Source of the DNA: Sandaracinus sp964481145 | GTDB taxonomy: Bacteria; Myxococcota_A; Polyangia; Polyangiales; Sandaracinaceae | Length of the DNA stretch: 64,000 nt | Reading direction: 5' to 3' | NCBI GenBank assembly: GCA_964481145.1 | Contig: CAYZTA010000031.1 | Span: 4,270 to 68,269, forward strand | Shown here: one piece after another, positions 54,120-62,910 of the stretch | Position numbering within the stretch: the stretch's first letter is position 1 | Layout: each line of letters opens with the position of its first letter | Notes under the pieces: model-generated | Told to the model about the DNA's origin: nothing | Seen by the model: the letters and a program-made list of their open reading frames with translations, nothing else | Databases searched by the model: none | Position numbers and translations under genes: made by a program

Positions 54120-55016
54120 ATGCACGCTTCGGTGCGAAAACTGGCGACAGATGTCCGTCGGAATGCGGTCTTCGGGCCGGTGTTGCGGTTGCCCTTCGTT
54201 CTCTGGCGACAGACTGGGATGCCGATTCCGCATCGCGTATATCAACATCTGTGGTTCGAGGGGGAGATCGACGTGAATCTTCCCACCCGCGAGACCTTTA
54301 GAATGCACTCCTATGGAGATGCGATCGAGAATGCGTTCTATTGGGCGGGGGTTGCCGGGCACGAAGGAGAGTGCGTCGAGCCATGGACGTATTTGGCGCG
54401 GACAGCACGCGTGGTGCTCGATATCGGGGCCAATACGGGCACGTATTCGCTCATGGCATGTGCGGCCAATCCGAATGTCCTCGTACACGCATTCGAGCCC
54501 GTGGCGCGGGTTGCTTCCAAGGCGCGTCGAAATGCAGCACTCAATCCGAGATTCCGCGCGAAGGTCCATGAGATGGCAGTTGGCGCTGCTTCGGGCACTG
54601 CGATGTTGAGCGATCCGGGCGGAGACAATTGCTACAGCGCGAGCCTGAATCCGGATTTCCTTTCGGGTGAGAAGAGCCACTACGAAGTCGCCGTCGTCAC
54701 GGTGGATGATTTCGTGGCGCAAGAAGCGCTTCCTACGGTCGACCTCGTGAAGATCGATGTGGAGGGGTTCGAAGAGTTCGTGATCGATGGGATGGCACAC
54801 ACGATTCATCGTCATCGTCCTGCGTTGATGGTCGAATATCTTCCGAGGGCTCGCGAAGGACTTCGGAAGCGGATCGAAGCACTTTGCGAAAATGACTACG
54901 TGCTATTTCATCTGACACCCAGCGGGCCGCGCGTCGCGCCGGAAGTAGCGCCATCTCATTCATCGAAGAATGTCGTGCTAATGCCGCGCGATCGCATTCC
55001 TGCGCGCTGGGGTTGA
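54120..55016 (+). CDS. FkbM-family methyltransferase, copy 2
   Basis: A 298-residue SAM-dependent methyltransferase of the same family as the gene at 52258, but clearly diverged. The SAM site is VVLDIGANTGTYSLMACAAN with VHAFEPVARVASKA, and the acidic motif is VDLVKIDVEGFEEFVID. The ATG 54120 has GAAGG at 54108-54112, seven bases ahead. It ends two bases before the end of the flippase gene on the opposite strand, so the two convergent units meet here with no visible terminator. Confidence 0.87.
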   Translation: MHASVRKLATDVRRNAVFGPVLRLPFVLWRQTGMPIPHRVYQHLWFEGEIDVNLPTRETFRMHSYGDAIENAFYWAGVAGHEGECVEPWTYLARTARVVLDIGANTGTYSLMACAANPNVLVHAFEPVARVASKARRNAALNPRFRAKVHEMAVGAASGTAMLSDPGGDNCYSASLNPDFLSGEKSHYEVAVVTVDDFVAQEALPTVDLVKIDVEGFEEFVIDGMAHTIHRHRPALMVEYLPRAREGLRKRIEALCENDYVLFHLTPSGPRVAPEVAPSHSSKNVVLMPRDRIPARWG

Positions 55017-55018
55017 GT

Positions 55019-56515
55019 TCATCGCGGTATCAGTCGACGAATGTTCGTTGCGAGGAACTGACGAGCAGAAGCGCGCTCATCTTCGTGAAGGGTTCCGCTC
55101 CACCAAAGGAGCGCAGGCCATACTACGAGCACTGCAATGAGGTTCGTAGGCAAACGAAGTGCAGGGGAGTGCTCGCGCATGATCCACATCCAAAGAGAGA
55201 TTGGAATCGTCGTGAGGCCAAGCTTGAGCCATCGTCCGTATTCCCACGGGATAGGATGAAGGACATGGGCGAGTCCTCCATGTGCGGCCGCGAGCGTCGC
55301 ATAGGAGATTGCCGTCACGATCGCGGCTGCAGAGGCTCCGTATCTCGGCACGAGAAACAAGTTCAACCCGAGAGTCCACACCGCGACAAGGACCGCGACC
55401 AGCGGCATCCATTGCGTCTTGCGTGAGTACCAAGTTCCGAGAGACCACACGAAATAGACGCCTTGAAAGGCGGCCCCGAGGATGACCCAAGGGATGTAGT
55501 CTATGGCATCTGCGTAGCTCTCTGGCGCAAGCCACGAAAGCGCATCGCGGGCGAATGCGAGTAGACCGAGCGCAACGAGCACGACACTCGCGATGGCGTA
55601 TGTGCCAAGACGTGGAACGAGCGGGTCCTGTGGATTCTGGGAGAGTCGTCGCATCACCATGGGGTGAAGCGTCTGAGACATGGCGCCTCCCACCATGGCG
55701 AGCGCAAGGTTGAACAAATAAGCGAGAGAGTAGCGACCGATATCGGCAGGCGAAACGTAGCGTTCGAGCACCAGTCGATCCGCAAGTGAAAGAGCCCAAT
55801 TGGTTAGATAGTGCGGCACCAATGGAAGTCCAAAGATCAGACTCTCTCGAAGCCATGGCAATCCTGGTTGGAGCTGGACGTATCGAGAGAGGATGAAGAG
55901 CGCAGCGAGGCCACTCGCGCCCTGACTCAGTAAGTTCGCTTCGAGGGCGCCTGCCGGACCACGGTGCAAAACGACCACGAAAGCGATCGTGAGAACGATC
56001 TGCGAGAGACTCGATAGCGTAGAAAAGACGCCATATGCAATGGGACGCTCGGCCGCCATGTAGAGCGTCGTGAGGGGGGCGGTGTAGAGGCTTGCGAAGC
56101 TCGTGAATAGGACGAGTTCGCCATAAGGGCGGAAGGGCAAAAGCTCGATGACTTCGAGCATTCCTGCGCGCCCCATGAACTCCAATGGCAATACGACTAC
56201 GGTCGGGAGCACCACGAGCGCGATGAGTACCGAACCCATCAACGCGCGCCGTTCTGATTCGGACTTGCAGAGGGCATAGAGCCGGAGCAGGGAGCCGTGC
56301 AGCCCGAGACACAGCACCGCCGAGAGGCCAGTCGACACGGTGTTGGCTACGCCAACGATGGCATATTCATCGGGCGGCAGCGTCCGGGTGTAGATCGGCG
56401 TCATGAGTATCGAGACGCCACGTACGAGCACGGTCGGAAGGAGATAGAGCACGAGAGAGCGCAGCATTCGATGGGTATCGGACTGCGGAGAAGTAACCTG
56501 GGTCTTGTCGGTCAT
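55019..56515 (-). CDS. wzx: Wzx-type flippase / polysaccharide biosynthesis membrane protein
   Basis: A 498-residue MOP-superfamily protein with about 12-14 membrane helices, which would flip the finished lipid-linked repeat unit across the inner membrane. The start (RSLVLYLLPTVLVRGVSILM, then TPIYTRTLPPDEYAIVGVAN) and NWALSLADRLVLERYVSPAD match the polysaccharide-transport family. It is the only core polysaccharide gene on the minus strand here, oriented against both flanks, so it must have its own promoter in the 56516-56664 gap. No convincing promoter is visible on that strand. Confidence 0.85.
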   Translation of the reverse strand: MTDKTQVTSPQSDTHRMLRSLVLYLLPTVLVRGVSILMTPIYTRTLPPDEYAIVGVANTVSTGLSAVLCLGLHGSLLRLYALCKSESERRALMGSVLIALVVLPTVVVLPLEFMGRAGMLEVIELLPFRPYGELVLFTSFASLYTAPLTTLYMAAERPIAYGVFSTLSSLSQIVLTIAFVVVLHRGPAGALEANLLSQGASGLAALFILSRYVQLQPGLPWLRESLIFGLPLVPHYLTNWALSLADRLVLERYVSPADIGRYSLAYLFNLALAMVGGAMSQTLHPMVMRRLSQNPQDPLVPRLGTYAIASVVLVALGLLAFARDALSWLAPESYADAIDYIPWVILGAAFQGVYFVWSLGTWYSRKTQWMPLVAVLVAVWTLGLNLFLVPRYGASAAAIVTAISYATLAAAHGGLAHVLHPIPWEYGRWLKLGLTTIPISLWMWIMREHSPALRLPTNLIAVLVVWPALLWWSGTLHEDERASARQFLATNIRRLIPR

Positions 56516-56600
56516 TGAGAGCCGTGCGCTCGGATGTGAGCGAATCCTTTGCTGACTCGCGTCCTCTCGGCAACACGAAATTCATTGGGGACACGAATGC

Positions 56601-56627
56601 TTGACGACCTTGCTCATGCGAACTAAT
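56601..56627 (+). promoter_or_regulatory. Possible promoter for the second glycosyltransferase cluster
   Basis: TTGACG (56601-56606) and ACTAAT (56622-56627) resemble -35 and -10 elements with a short 15-base spacer, in the gap where transcription of the plus-strand genes must restart after the divergent flippase gene. The match is moderate. Confidence 0.3.
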
Positions 56628-56664
56628 GAAGGCCCGCTCATGGTGATGCGTGCGGCAGGGGGCC

Positions 56665-57888
56665 ATGGCTGACGGCTCTCGCATTTTGTTCCTGACCTAC
56701 GACGGTCTCGAAGATCACATCGCGCAGTCGCAGATTCTGCCCTACGTTGAAGGGTTGGCTGCACGCGGATGGAAGATGACCGTGGTTTCGCACGAGAAAG
56801 CGAACACTGCGAGCGTAGCTCTGGCTATGCGCTTGCGTACGGCAAAAATTCGCTGGATCCGTGAGCAGTATCATCGTGGCCATGTAGTGGCATCACTTCC
56901 ACGGCACATTTCAGCAGCGGTGGCTGCAGGGGCACGTGAAGCGTTTCGTGAGGGGCGATTCGACATCGTGCATGCACGCTCGTATCTGCCCGGGATGACT
57001 GGGACGATCCTCGCGCGTTCGATGGGCGCACGATTTCTGTTTGATATGCGCGGCTTTTGGGTGGACGAAAAGATCGACGCAGGAAACTGGCAACGCGGCG
57101 CGATGTTCGCCGCGGGCAAGCGTGTGGAGCGCCATCTCTTCCGTCGTGCCGACGGGGTGATTTCACTGACGAATGCGGGGCGAGACGAGCTCATGCGCTG
57201 GCCCGAGATCGCGCATCGGGAGACTCCCATCGCCGTCATTCCGACGTGTGTCAATATGGAGCGCTTCGGGCCAGCCCGCGTGCCTAGGGAGAACCGTCCG
57301 TTTCGGCTTGGCTATGTGGGAAGCTTGGGTGAACGTTATCCCCTCGACGCGATGGCGCGTGTATTTTCGCGAATTCGCGCGGTTCGTCCAGACGCACGGT
57401 GGTCGATTCTGACGCACGCCGACGCGAAGATGGTTCGCGATGCATGCGTTCGTGTGGGCGTGCCATTCGATGCGGTCGACGTTACGATGGTTTCGTTCGA
57501 AGATGTTCCGCGCCATCTCGCTTCGATGGACATGACGATCAGCTTCGTGAAGCCGTCGTTCGCGACGCTCGCGACCTGTCCCACCAAGTTCGCTGAGTCG
57601 CTTGCGACAGGGCTCCCGGTGATCGTCAATGATGGCATCGGCGATTGCGCCTCGCTCGTTCGTGAGCATCGGGTCGGTGTGGTCACCGACCTGAGCATTG
57701 GTTCGCTCGAGCGCGTGGCTGACGAGGCGTTGGCGCTGTCGATGGATCCGGAGCTGCCCGCGCGCTGTCGCAAAGTCGCGCGTGAGCACTTCGACCTCGA
57801 AAGAGCCCTCGACCTCTACGAGAGGATGTATCGTCAGCTCACTCGATCGAACGTCAACGACGTTTCGCGCAACAGAGGTGGACGGTGA
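56665..57888 (+). CDS. Glycosyltransferase, family 4-like
   Basis: A 407-residue GT-B type protein. It opens with SRILFLTYDGLEDHIAQSQI and has RFDIVHARSYLPGMTGTILA in its first half; the second half has FRLGYVGSLGERYPLDAMAR and LATCPTKFAESLATGLPVIV, where the donor-binding glutamate is expected (KFAESLA). The start could be ATG 56665 or GTG 56650; neither has a clean ribosome site. It overlaps the next glycosyltransferase start by four bases (GTGA), the beginning of a coupled run of genes. Confidence 0.85.
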   Translation: MADGSRILFLTYDGLEDHIAQSQILPYVEGLAARGWKMTVVSHEKANTASVALAMRLRTAKIRWIREQYHRGHVVASLPRHISAAVAAGAREAFREGRFDIVHARSYLPGMTGTILARSMGARFLFDMRGFWVDEKIDAGNWQRGAMFAAGKRVERHLFRRADGVISLTNAGRDELMRWPEIAHRETPIAVIPTCVNMERFGPARVPRENRPFRLGYVGSLGERYPLDAMARVFSRIRAVRPDARWSILTHADAKMVRDACVRVGVPFDAVDVTMVSFEDVPRHLASMDMTISFVKPSFATLATCPTKFAESLATGLPVIVNDGIGDCASLVREHRVGVVTDLSIGSLERVADEALALSMDPELPARCRKVAREHFDLERALDLYERMYRQLTRSNVNDVSRNRGGR

Positions 57889-58982
57889 GCCGCGGCCGAA
57901 TTCTTATTCTCTGCATCTACCCTCCGGGCAAAGCGCCAGGACAGCGCTTTCGGTTCGAGCAGTACATTCCGGCGCTGCGCGACGCGGGATACGAGGTGGA
58001 TCAAATTCCGTTTTGGGATGACGCCACGATGTCGATCCTTTACACGCCCGGACATACCACACAGAAAGTTCGGGGGGTGCTGAGTGGGTTCATTCGACGA
58101 GCCCGATTGTTTTCGAAGATCGGGCGCTATGACCATGTCTATATCCACCTCGAGGCTGCACCGATCGGACCGCCCGTGTTCGAGCGGCTCCTTTTCGCCC
58201 TCGGTAAACGTGTCGTTTACGACATCGACGACGCGATCCACATCCCCAAGACGTCGAAGGTCAATCGACTCGCGTCTGGGTTGCGGTGGCGTTCGAAGGT
58301 TACGATGATCACACGCAAGAGCGCTCGAGTGAGCGTCGTGAACGAGTTCATGCGTGATTGGGCGCTCCAACACCGCGATGAGGCCGTCCTCATTCCGACG
58401 ACCATCGACACCAACTATCATCGACGTTCGGGAGCGCGAGTCGCGTTGAATACACCCGTCCGATTGGGGTGGACTGGAACTCACTCCACGGCATATTTCC
58501 TCGAAATTATCCGCCCGGCGCTGGTGGCGCTTCAGAAGACACATTCGTTCACTTTCCGAGTCATCTGCGATGTCGATCCGGGTTTTCCCGAGCTCCAATC
58601 ATACGAATTCGTGCGCTGGACCAAAGCGAACGAAATTGCGGATCTGGAATGCATCGATATTGGCGTGATGCCGGTCACTGACGAGGAATTCTCTCGTGGG
58701 AAGGTGGGCTTCAAGGCGATTCAATACGCCGCGCTCGAAATTCCCGCTGTGGCGTCAGATGTCGGCTCGGGACGCGGTGTCGTCGTCGATGGTCGAACTG
58801 GCTATCTCGTGAGGAATGAAATCGACGAATGGGTCGATCGCCTTCGACGGATGATCGACGACCCTATCCAAACCCTTGCCATGGGCAAGACTGCTTACGA
58901 GCACATCCGTGGCAAGTACACTGTGACCGCACAGACTCCAAACTATCTCGCTCTCTTCGATGAAGGTACCCATGTTGTTTGA
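57885..58982 (+). CDS. Glycosyltransferase, family 4-like
   Basis: A 365-residue GT-B type protein. Recognisable parts are RILILCIYPPGKAPGQRFRF at the start, RVVYDIDDAIH (an Asp-rich turn common in this group), VRLGWTGTHSTAYFLE, and FSRGKVGFKAIQYAALEIPA with the donor-binding region. No membrane segment. It begins at GTG 57885 overlapping the previous stop, and its end overlaps the reductase gene by 11 bases, so expression of the three is tightly linked. Confidence 0.85.
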   Translation: MSRGRILILCIYPPGKAPGQRFRFEQYIPALRDAGYEVDQIPFWDDATMSILYTPGHTTQKVRGVLSGFIRRARLFSKIGRYDHVYIHLEAAPIGPPVFERLLFALGKRVVYDIDDAIHIPKTSKVNRLASGLRWRSKVTMITRKSARVSVVNEFMRDWALQHRDEAVLIPTTIDTNYHRRSGARVALNTPVRLGWTGTHSTAYFLEIIRPALVALQKTHSFTFRVICDVDPGFPELQSYEFVRWTKANEIADLECIDIGVMPVTDEEFSRGKVGFKAIQYAALEIPAVASDVGSGRGVVVDGRTGYLVRNEIDEWVDRLRRMIDDPIQTLAMGKTAYEHIRGKYTVTAQTPNYLALFDEGTHVV

Positions 58983-59889
58983 GCCGACTCGTTCACGGAT
59001 CTACATCGCTGGCTGCGGTGGAATGCTAGGCAAGGCCGTCTACGCGCGCTTTTCGAAGGCCGCGCAGGTGATGGCGACGGATATCGATGTGAACGAGCCT
59101 TGGCTCGAGCATGGCGATGTGCGTCAGTACGCTGAGATGCGTCGTCAGATCCTCGATTTTCGCCCGAATGCGATCATCAATCTTGCGGCTCTCACGGATC
59201 TCGAGCTCTGCGAGCGAGAGGTTGAGAACGCCTGGCTCACGAACGCACTCGGCGCTGAGAACTTGGGCCTCATCGCCAACGAGCTCGATGTTCCATATGT
59301 CTACATCTCTACCGCCGGTATTTTCGGAGGCGAGAAGGAATTCTATACCGATTTCGATGCTCCCAACCCGCTCGGCTATTACGCCAAGTCAAAGGCATAC
59401 GGCGAACGCTGGGTGTGTAGCACGGTACGCAAACACTTCGTCTTTCGTGCTGGATGGATGATGGGGGGGGGGCCTGCGAAGGACAAGAAGTTCATCAACA
59501 AGCTCTACAAGCAGATTGCTGCCGGAGCGGACGTGCTGCACGTCGTGAGCGACAAGCTCGGTACGCCCACATACACGGTGGACTTCGCCAACGGTATTTA
59601 CCGATTGCTCGAGAGCGAGATCTACGGACTCTACAATCAGGTCTGTGGTGGTTCGGGAAGTCGCCTCGACGTTGCGCGTGAGTTCGTGCGCTTGCTTGGG
59701 CTTGAGAATCGAGTGCGAGTCGACGAAGTCGATTCGGATTTCTTCAAGACCGAGTACTTCGCGCCACGGCCTGCGAGCGAGAAGCTTGTGAATGCGAAGC
59801 TGATTGCGCGAGGTCTCAACGTGATGCGCCCGTGGGAGATATGTCTTGCGGAGTACGCGACCGAGTTCGCTTCGAATCACGAAACGTGA
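58972..59889 (+). CDS. RmlD-type NAD-dependent sugar reductase/epimerase
   Basis: A 305-residue SDR-superfamily enzyme of the dTDP-4-dehydrorhamnose reductase type, making a nucleotide-sugar precursor. It has the cofactor motif IYIAGCGGMLGKAVYARFS, AIINLAALTDLELCERE, YVYISTAGIFGG and the catalytic YxxxK in GYYAKSKAYGERW. ATG 58972 is preceded by AAGG (58963-58966) with good spacing; an ATG at 58960 is possible. Codons 165-167 (after M164) fall in a run of ten Gs (59463-59472) encoding MGGGP, the family-typical sequence at this site, so the frame is intact here but prone to slippage. Whether the product is rhamnose or another deoxy sugar is unknown. Confidence 0.85.
   Translation: MLFEPTRSRIYIAGCGGMLGKAVYARFSKAAQVMATDIDVNEPWLEHGDVRQYAEMRRQILDFRPNAIINLAALTDLELCEREVENAWLTNALGAENLGLIANELDVPYVYISTAGIFGGEKEFYTDFDAPNPLGYYAKSKAYGERWVCSTVRKHFVFRAGWMMGGGPAKDKKFINKLYKQIAAGADVLHVVSDKLGTPTYTVDFANGIYRLLESEIYGLYNQVCGGSGSRLDVAREFVRLLGLENRVRVDEVDSDFFKTEYFAPRPASEKLVNAKLIARGLNVMRPWEICLAEYATEFASNHET
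59463..59472. repeat. Run of ten Gs inside the RmlD-type gene
   Basis: Ten consecutive Gs lie within codons 164-167 of the reductase gene and encode Met-Gly-Gly-Gly-Pro. It is the longest single-base run I noticed in the window. Such tracts slip during replication in many bacteria and switch genes on and off; it could equally be a site of sequencing or assembly error. Confidence 0.85.
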
Positions 59890-59975
59890 CTCGAGCATTT
59901 GATTTCTTCTCAGGCCTTCTACAAGGGATCAGGCGCTTGACGAGCCGACTTCTGCTAGGAAACCATCCGCCACCG

Positions 59976-61127
59976 ATGAGCGTCAGCGCATCCTCACGTC
60001 GGGTGTGGTTTCCGCATTTGGATGCTCTGCGGACATGTGCGTTCTTAAGCGTGTTCCTTAGTCACACGGTGAATCATAGTTTGACGGAATCGGCCCGTGC
60101 TGCAGGTGGTCCGACGGTCCTCCACAGATTCGCAGATGTGTTTAGTAATGGCGCGTATGGAGTGTCGCTCTTTTTTGTCCTCAGCGGCTTTCTCATCACA
60201 TTTCTTCTGCGGAATGAGCATCTAAGAACGGGAGGTATCCGGGTCGGAGCGTTTTACATGCGGCGTGTGTTGCGAATCTGGCCGCTGTACTTCGCCACGC
60301 TCGCGGTGGGGCTCATCCTCTATCCGCTCGTTCGCGCCACATTTGGGTATACCAATGACTTCGCGCACCATTGGCCGTGGTACGTCTTGTTTCTGTCGAA
60401 TTTCGACATGCTTGAAGCTCATCGGAGCGGCGTCGCCGACCACACTCTGATGATGTTGGCAGTGACATGGTCTGTTGCCGTAGAAGAGCAATTCTATTTG
60501 GTATGGCCATGGCTGCTGAAGCTTAGCCAGCGATTACAGCCCGCTCTATTCAGTTCTATCGTTATCGGTTCAGCAATCTTTCGCCATTGGCACCGCGATG
60601 ATACTCCAGCGCTTCTGTTCCACACGGCAGCCGTAGTTGGCGACCTTGCGATCGGGGCCCTGATGGCAGATCTCGCTTTCAAGCGGCCAGTCATAGTGAA
60701 GAACTTGGTGTCGTTCCAGGGATGGAAGGTGGCTCTCGTGTACTGCACTGGCATCCTTGTCTTGATGTACCAGGAGGAAGTATTGGGCCCCGCAGTGGGG
60801 CGCTTGGTGCAGTCGGTGTTTTTCGCATTTCTTGTTTTGGAACAGTCGTACGGACCCGAGACTCGTCCAAAAATAAGCAACATCAAGTGCTTTTCATCTG
60901 CCGGCCGCTATACGTACGGGCTGTACCTCCTCCATCCCATTGCGCTCACTGCGCTCGGAATCTTCCTGCCACGTGCACTTCCTGCGTGGCATGAGTATTC
61001 TCGCGCTATTGTAGCGTTACTCGTCGGACTTCCAATGTCACTGGGCCTGGCAATCATCAGTTTTCACTTCTTCGAACGCCCGTTCCTCACTGCGAAGGCG
61101 CGGTTCTCTCCAGTGGATGCTTCTTAG
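59976..61127 (+). CDS. Acyltransferase, family 3 (integral membrane)
   Basis: A 383-residue membrane acyltransferase with about ten hydrophobic segments; such proteins O-acetylate or otherwise acylate surface sugars. Family features: the active-site region FPHLDALRTCAFLSVFLSHT, SLFFVLSGFLITFLLRNEHL, VGAFYMRRVLRIWPLYFATL and TWSVAVEEQFYLVWPWLLKL. I start at ATG 59976; a GTG at 59886 overlapping the previous stop is an alternative but gives an untypical 30-residue leader. By eye the gene is less GC-rich than its neighbours, with more A/T third positions, hinting at recent acquisition. Confidence 0.85.
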   Translation: MSVSASSRRVWFPHLDALRTCAFLSVFLSHTVNHSLTESARAAGGPTVLHRFADVFSNGAYGVSLFFVLSGFLITFLLRNEHLRTGGIRVGAFYMRRVLRIWPLYFATLAVGLILYPLVRATFGYTNDFAHHWPWYVLFLSNFDMLEAHRSGVADHTLMMLAVTWSVAVEEQFYLVWPWLLKLSQRLQPALFSSIVIGSAIFRHWHRDDTPALLFHTAAVVGDLAIGALMADLAFKRPVIVKNLVSFQGWKVALVYCTGILVLMYQEEVLGPAVGRLVQSVFFAFLVLEQSYGPETRPKISNIKCFSSAGRYTYGLYLLHPIALTALGIFLPRALPAWHEYSRAIVALLVGLPMSLGLAIISFHFFERPFLTAKARFSPVDAS

Positions 61128-61204
61128 GCGAGTGCCAATCATTGTGAAGTGATTGAATAAATAATTGCGCTGGTTGTGCTGAAATAACTGAGCTAAGGAA
61201 CCAA

Positions 61205-61999
61205 ATGCCTGACGCGCGTGAGATTCGGGAAGCGGCGATCGATCATCATCATGACGTTCGCGACGTATTCGAGGCCTATTACCGGGACATGGCGGATAGC
61301 CGTTTCGCAAATGCCTTCACGTATGGTCGCGCGAAGGTGGATCGGATGCTCGATGATGTGTTTCGATCGTTACCCGCGGACGCGCGGGTGCTCGATGTCG
61401 GGTGTGGCACCGGAGTCTATCTCGCTCGAGCGGCTCGCATGGGACTCAACCCATGCGGTGTTGAACCAGCCGCAGCGATGCTCGAATCCGCACGGAAGAA
61501 TGCGCCGGAGATCGAGATACTCGAAGGCGTGGCCACGAAGCTCCCGTTTCCCGATCAATCGTTCGACTTCGTGTTCGAAATCGAGGTGCTGCGCTATTTG
61601 CACCAGGGAGACATCGAGCTGGCCCTCCGCGAGGCGCGACGAGTTCTTCGTCCAGGTGGACGCATCTTGGTGACGCTCGTCAACCGGTATGCTCTCGACG
61701 GATTTTACGTGCACCAGAAGCTAAGGCAAAGGCTCAGGGGAACATCGTTTGACCGGAAGCATCCCCATTGCGAATTTCTGACTCCGCGTGAGGCGGAGAC
61801 TGCACTCAGGAATGCAGGGTTCGTCGATGTGCGCACCGAGGGCTGCCTGTTTGCGCCATTTCGAATCATTTACAAAGCGAGTCCTGTGCTCGGGCGCCAA
61901 CTGGCCGAACGTTTCGAGAGCGTTGATGACCAGATGCATGCCATGCCGTGGACGCGTGCATTCGCTGGTCATCTGGTGGCACATGGGTTCGTCAGGTGA
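61205..61999 (+). CDS. Class I SAM-dependent methyltransferase
   Basis: A 264-residue methyltransferase (Methyltransf_11 type). The SAM motif I is ARVLDVGCGTGVYLARAARM at about 60-80, followed by the acidic strand end NPCGVEPAAAMLESA, FPDQSFDFVFEIEVL and the post-motif VLRPGGRILVTLVNR. Likely modifies a sugar or lipid in the locus. It follows a 77-base AT-rich gap (AATAAATAATTG) with an AAGGA ribosome site, and its stop overlaps the next start by one base (TGATG). Confidence 0.85.
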   Translation: MPDAREIREAAIDHHHDVRDVFEAYYRDMADSRFANAFTYGRAKVDRMLDDVFRSLPADARVLDVGCGTGVYLARAARMGLNPCGVEPAAAMLESARKNAPEIEILEGVATKLPFPDQSFDFVFEIEVLRYLHQGDIELALREARRVLRPGGRILVTLVNRYALDGFYVHQKLRQRLRGTSFDRKHPHCEFLTPREAETALRNAGFVDVRTEGCLFAPFRIIYKASPVLGRQLAERFESVDDQMHAMPWTRAFAGHLVAHGFVR

Positions 62000-62910
62000 T
62001 GACGGATCGATGCGTCGTCATTTCCATCGATATGGAAATGCGCTGGGGAGTTTGCGATCACCTTCCTCTGCGACATGACGCGTATCTGCGCAATCTAGAA
62101 GGTGTAGAAGAGGTGGTGCCTGCCACTCTCGAGCTTTTTCGAGAGCTAGATATCGGTGCGACTTGGGCGATTGTGGGCGCGCTGGGATGTGAGGGCTGGG
62201 ATGAGTATTCTGCTCGTGCACCGAGCCCACCGCGTTACGACGATGTCAGTTTGCGATTCTCGCCTGAGTATCGACGGATCGATCCTCGAGGCCGACTGCA
62301 TTTTGCCCCCAAGCTGATTCGAGCGATCGCGGCGACACCTCAGCAAGAAGTCGCATCGCACACGTTTGGCCATATCTATCTCCGTGAGCCCGGTTGCACC
62401 GCGGACGATGTGAGAGCGGATGCTCGGGCCACAGCAACGGTGCTCGGGACGTTTTCTGGTGAAGCGATCTCGAGCTTAGTATTTCCTCGCAATCAAGTCG
62501 GGTACACGTCGGAGCTTCGTGCAGAGGGCATCGAACGATGGCGTGAGAATCCGCGATCGTTCTTTTGGCAGGCGAGCGCAAAACGCGAGCTATCACCTAT
62601 CGTGAGGGGGCTTCGTTTGATCGATGCGTTTGTGCCTTTGGCGCACCGTGGAGCTTTGCGACGCGAAGTGCGTGCCTCGCATTTCGTACGCTTTGGCCTG
62701 CCTGGGGCTGCATGGAAGACGCACGTTGCGCGAATCGTCAGGGATGGGCGGCTGCTTGGGCCGGGAGGTGCACTACATCTTTGGTGGCATCCCCATAATT
62801 TAGGCGCCGATGTGAGGAGGTCCATCGATCGGCTTCACGAGCTTCTCGTTCACCTAGGCGATACCATGATAGGAGCGTCGTTCGTGTCTATGCGCGATGG
62901 TTCATGCTGA
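61999..62910 (+). CDS. Polysaccharide deacetylase (NodB fold)
   Basis: A 303-residue protein of the NodB-homology group that removes N- or O-acetyl groups from polysaccharides. Metal ligands are suggested by the first-strand Asp in CVVISIDMEMRWGV and the HxxxH in VASHTFGHIYL; the usual TFDD first motif is replaced by SIDMEMRWG, as in some PuuE/AgDA-like members. Late residues (LHLWWHPHNLG) supply the expected C-terminal His region. No signal peptide is visible, so it may act in the cytosol on a lipid-linked intermediate. It begins at ATG 61999, coupled to the methyltransferase, and overlaps the convergent acyltransferase gene by nine bases. Confidence 0.8.
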   Translation: MTDRCVVISIDMEMRWGVCDHLPLRHDAYLRNLEGVEEVVPATLELFRELDIGATWAIVGALGCEGWDEYSARAPSPPRYDDVSLRFSPEYRRIDPRGRLHFAPKLIRAIAATPQQEVASHTFGHIYLREPGCTADDVRADARATATVLGTFSGEAISSLVFPRNQVGYTSELRAEGIERWRENPRSFFWQASAKRELSPIVRGLRLIDAFVPLAHRGALRREVRASHFVRFGLPGAAWKTHVARIVRDGRLLGPGGALHLWWHPHNLGADVRRSIDRLHELLVHLGDTMIGASFVSMRDGSC

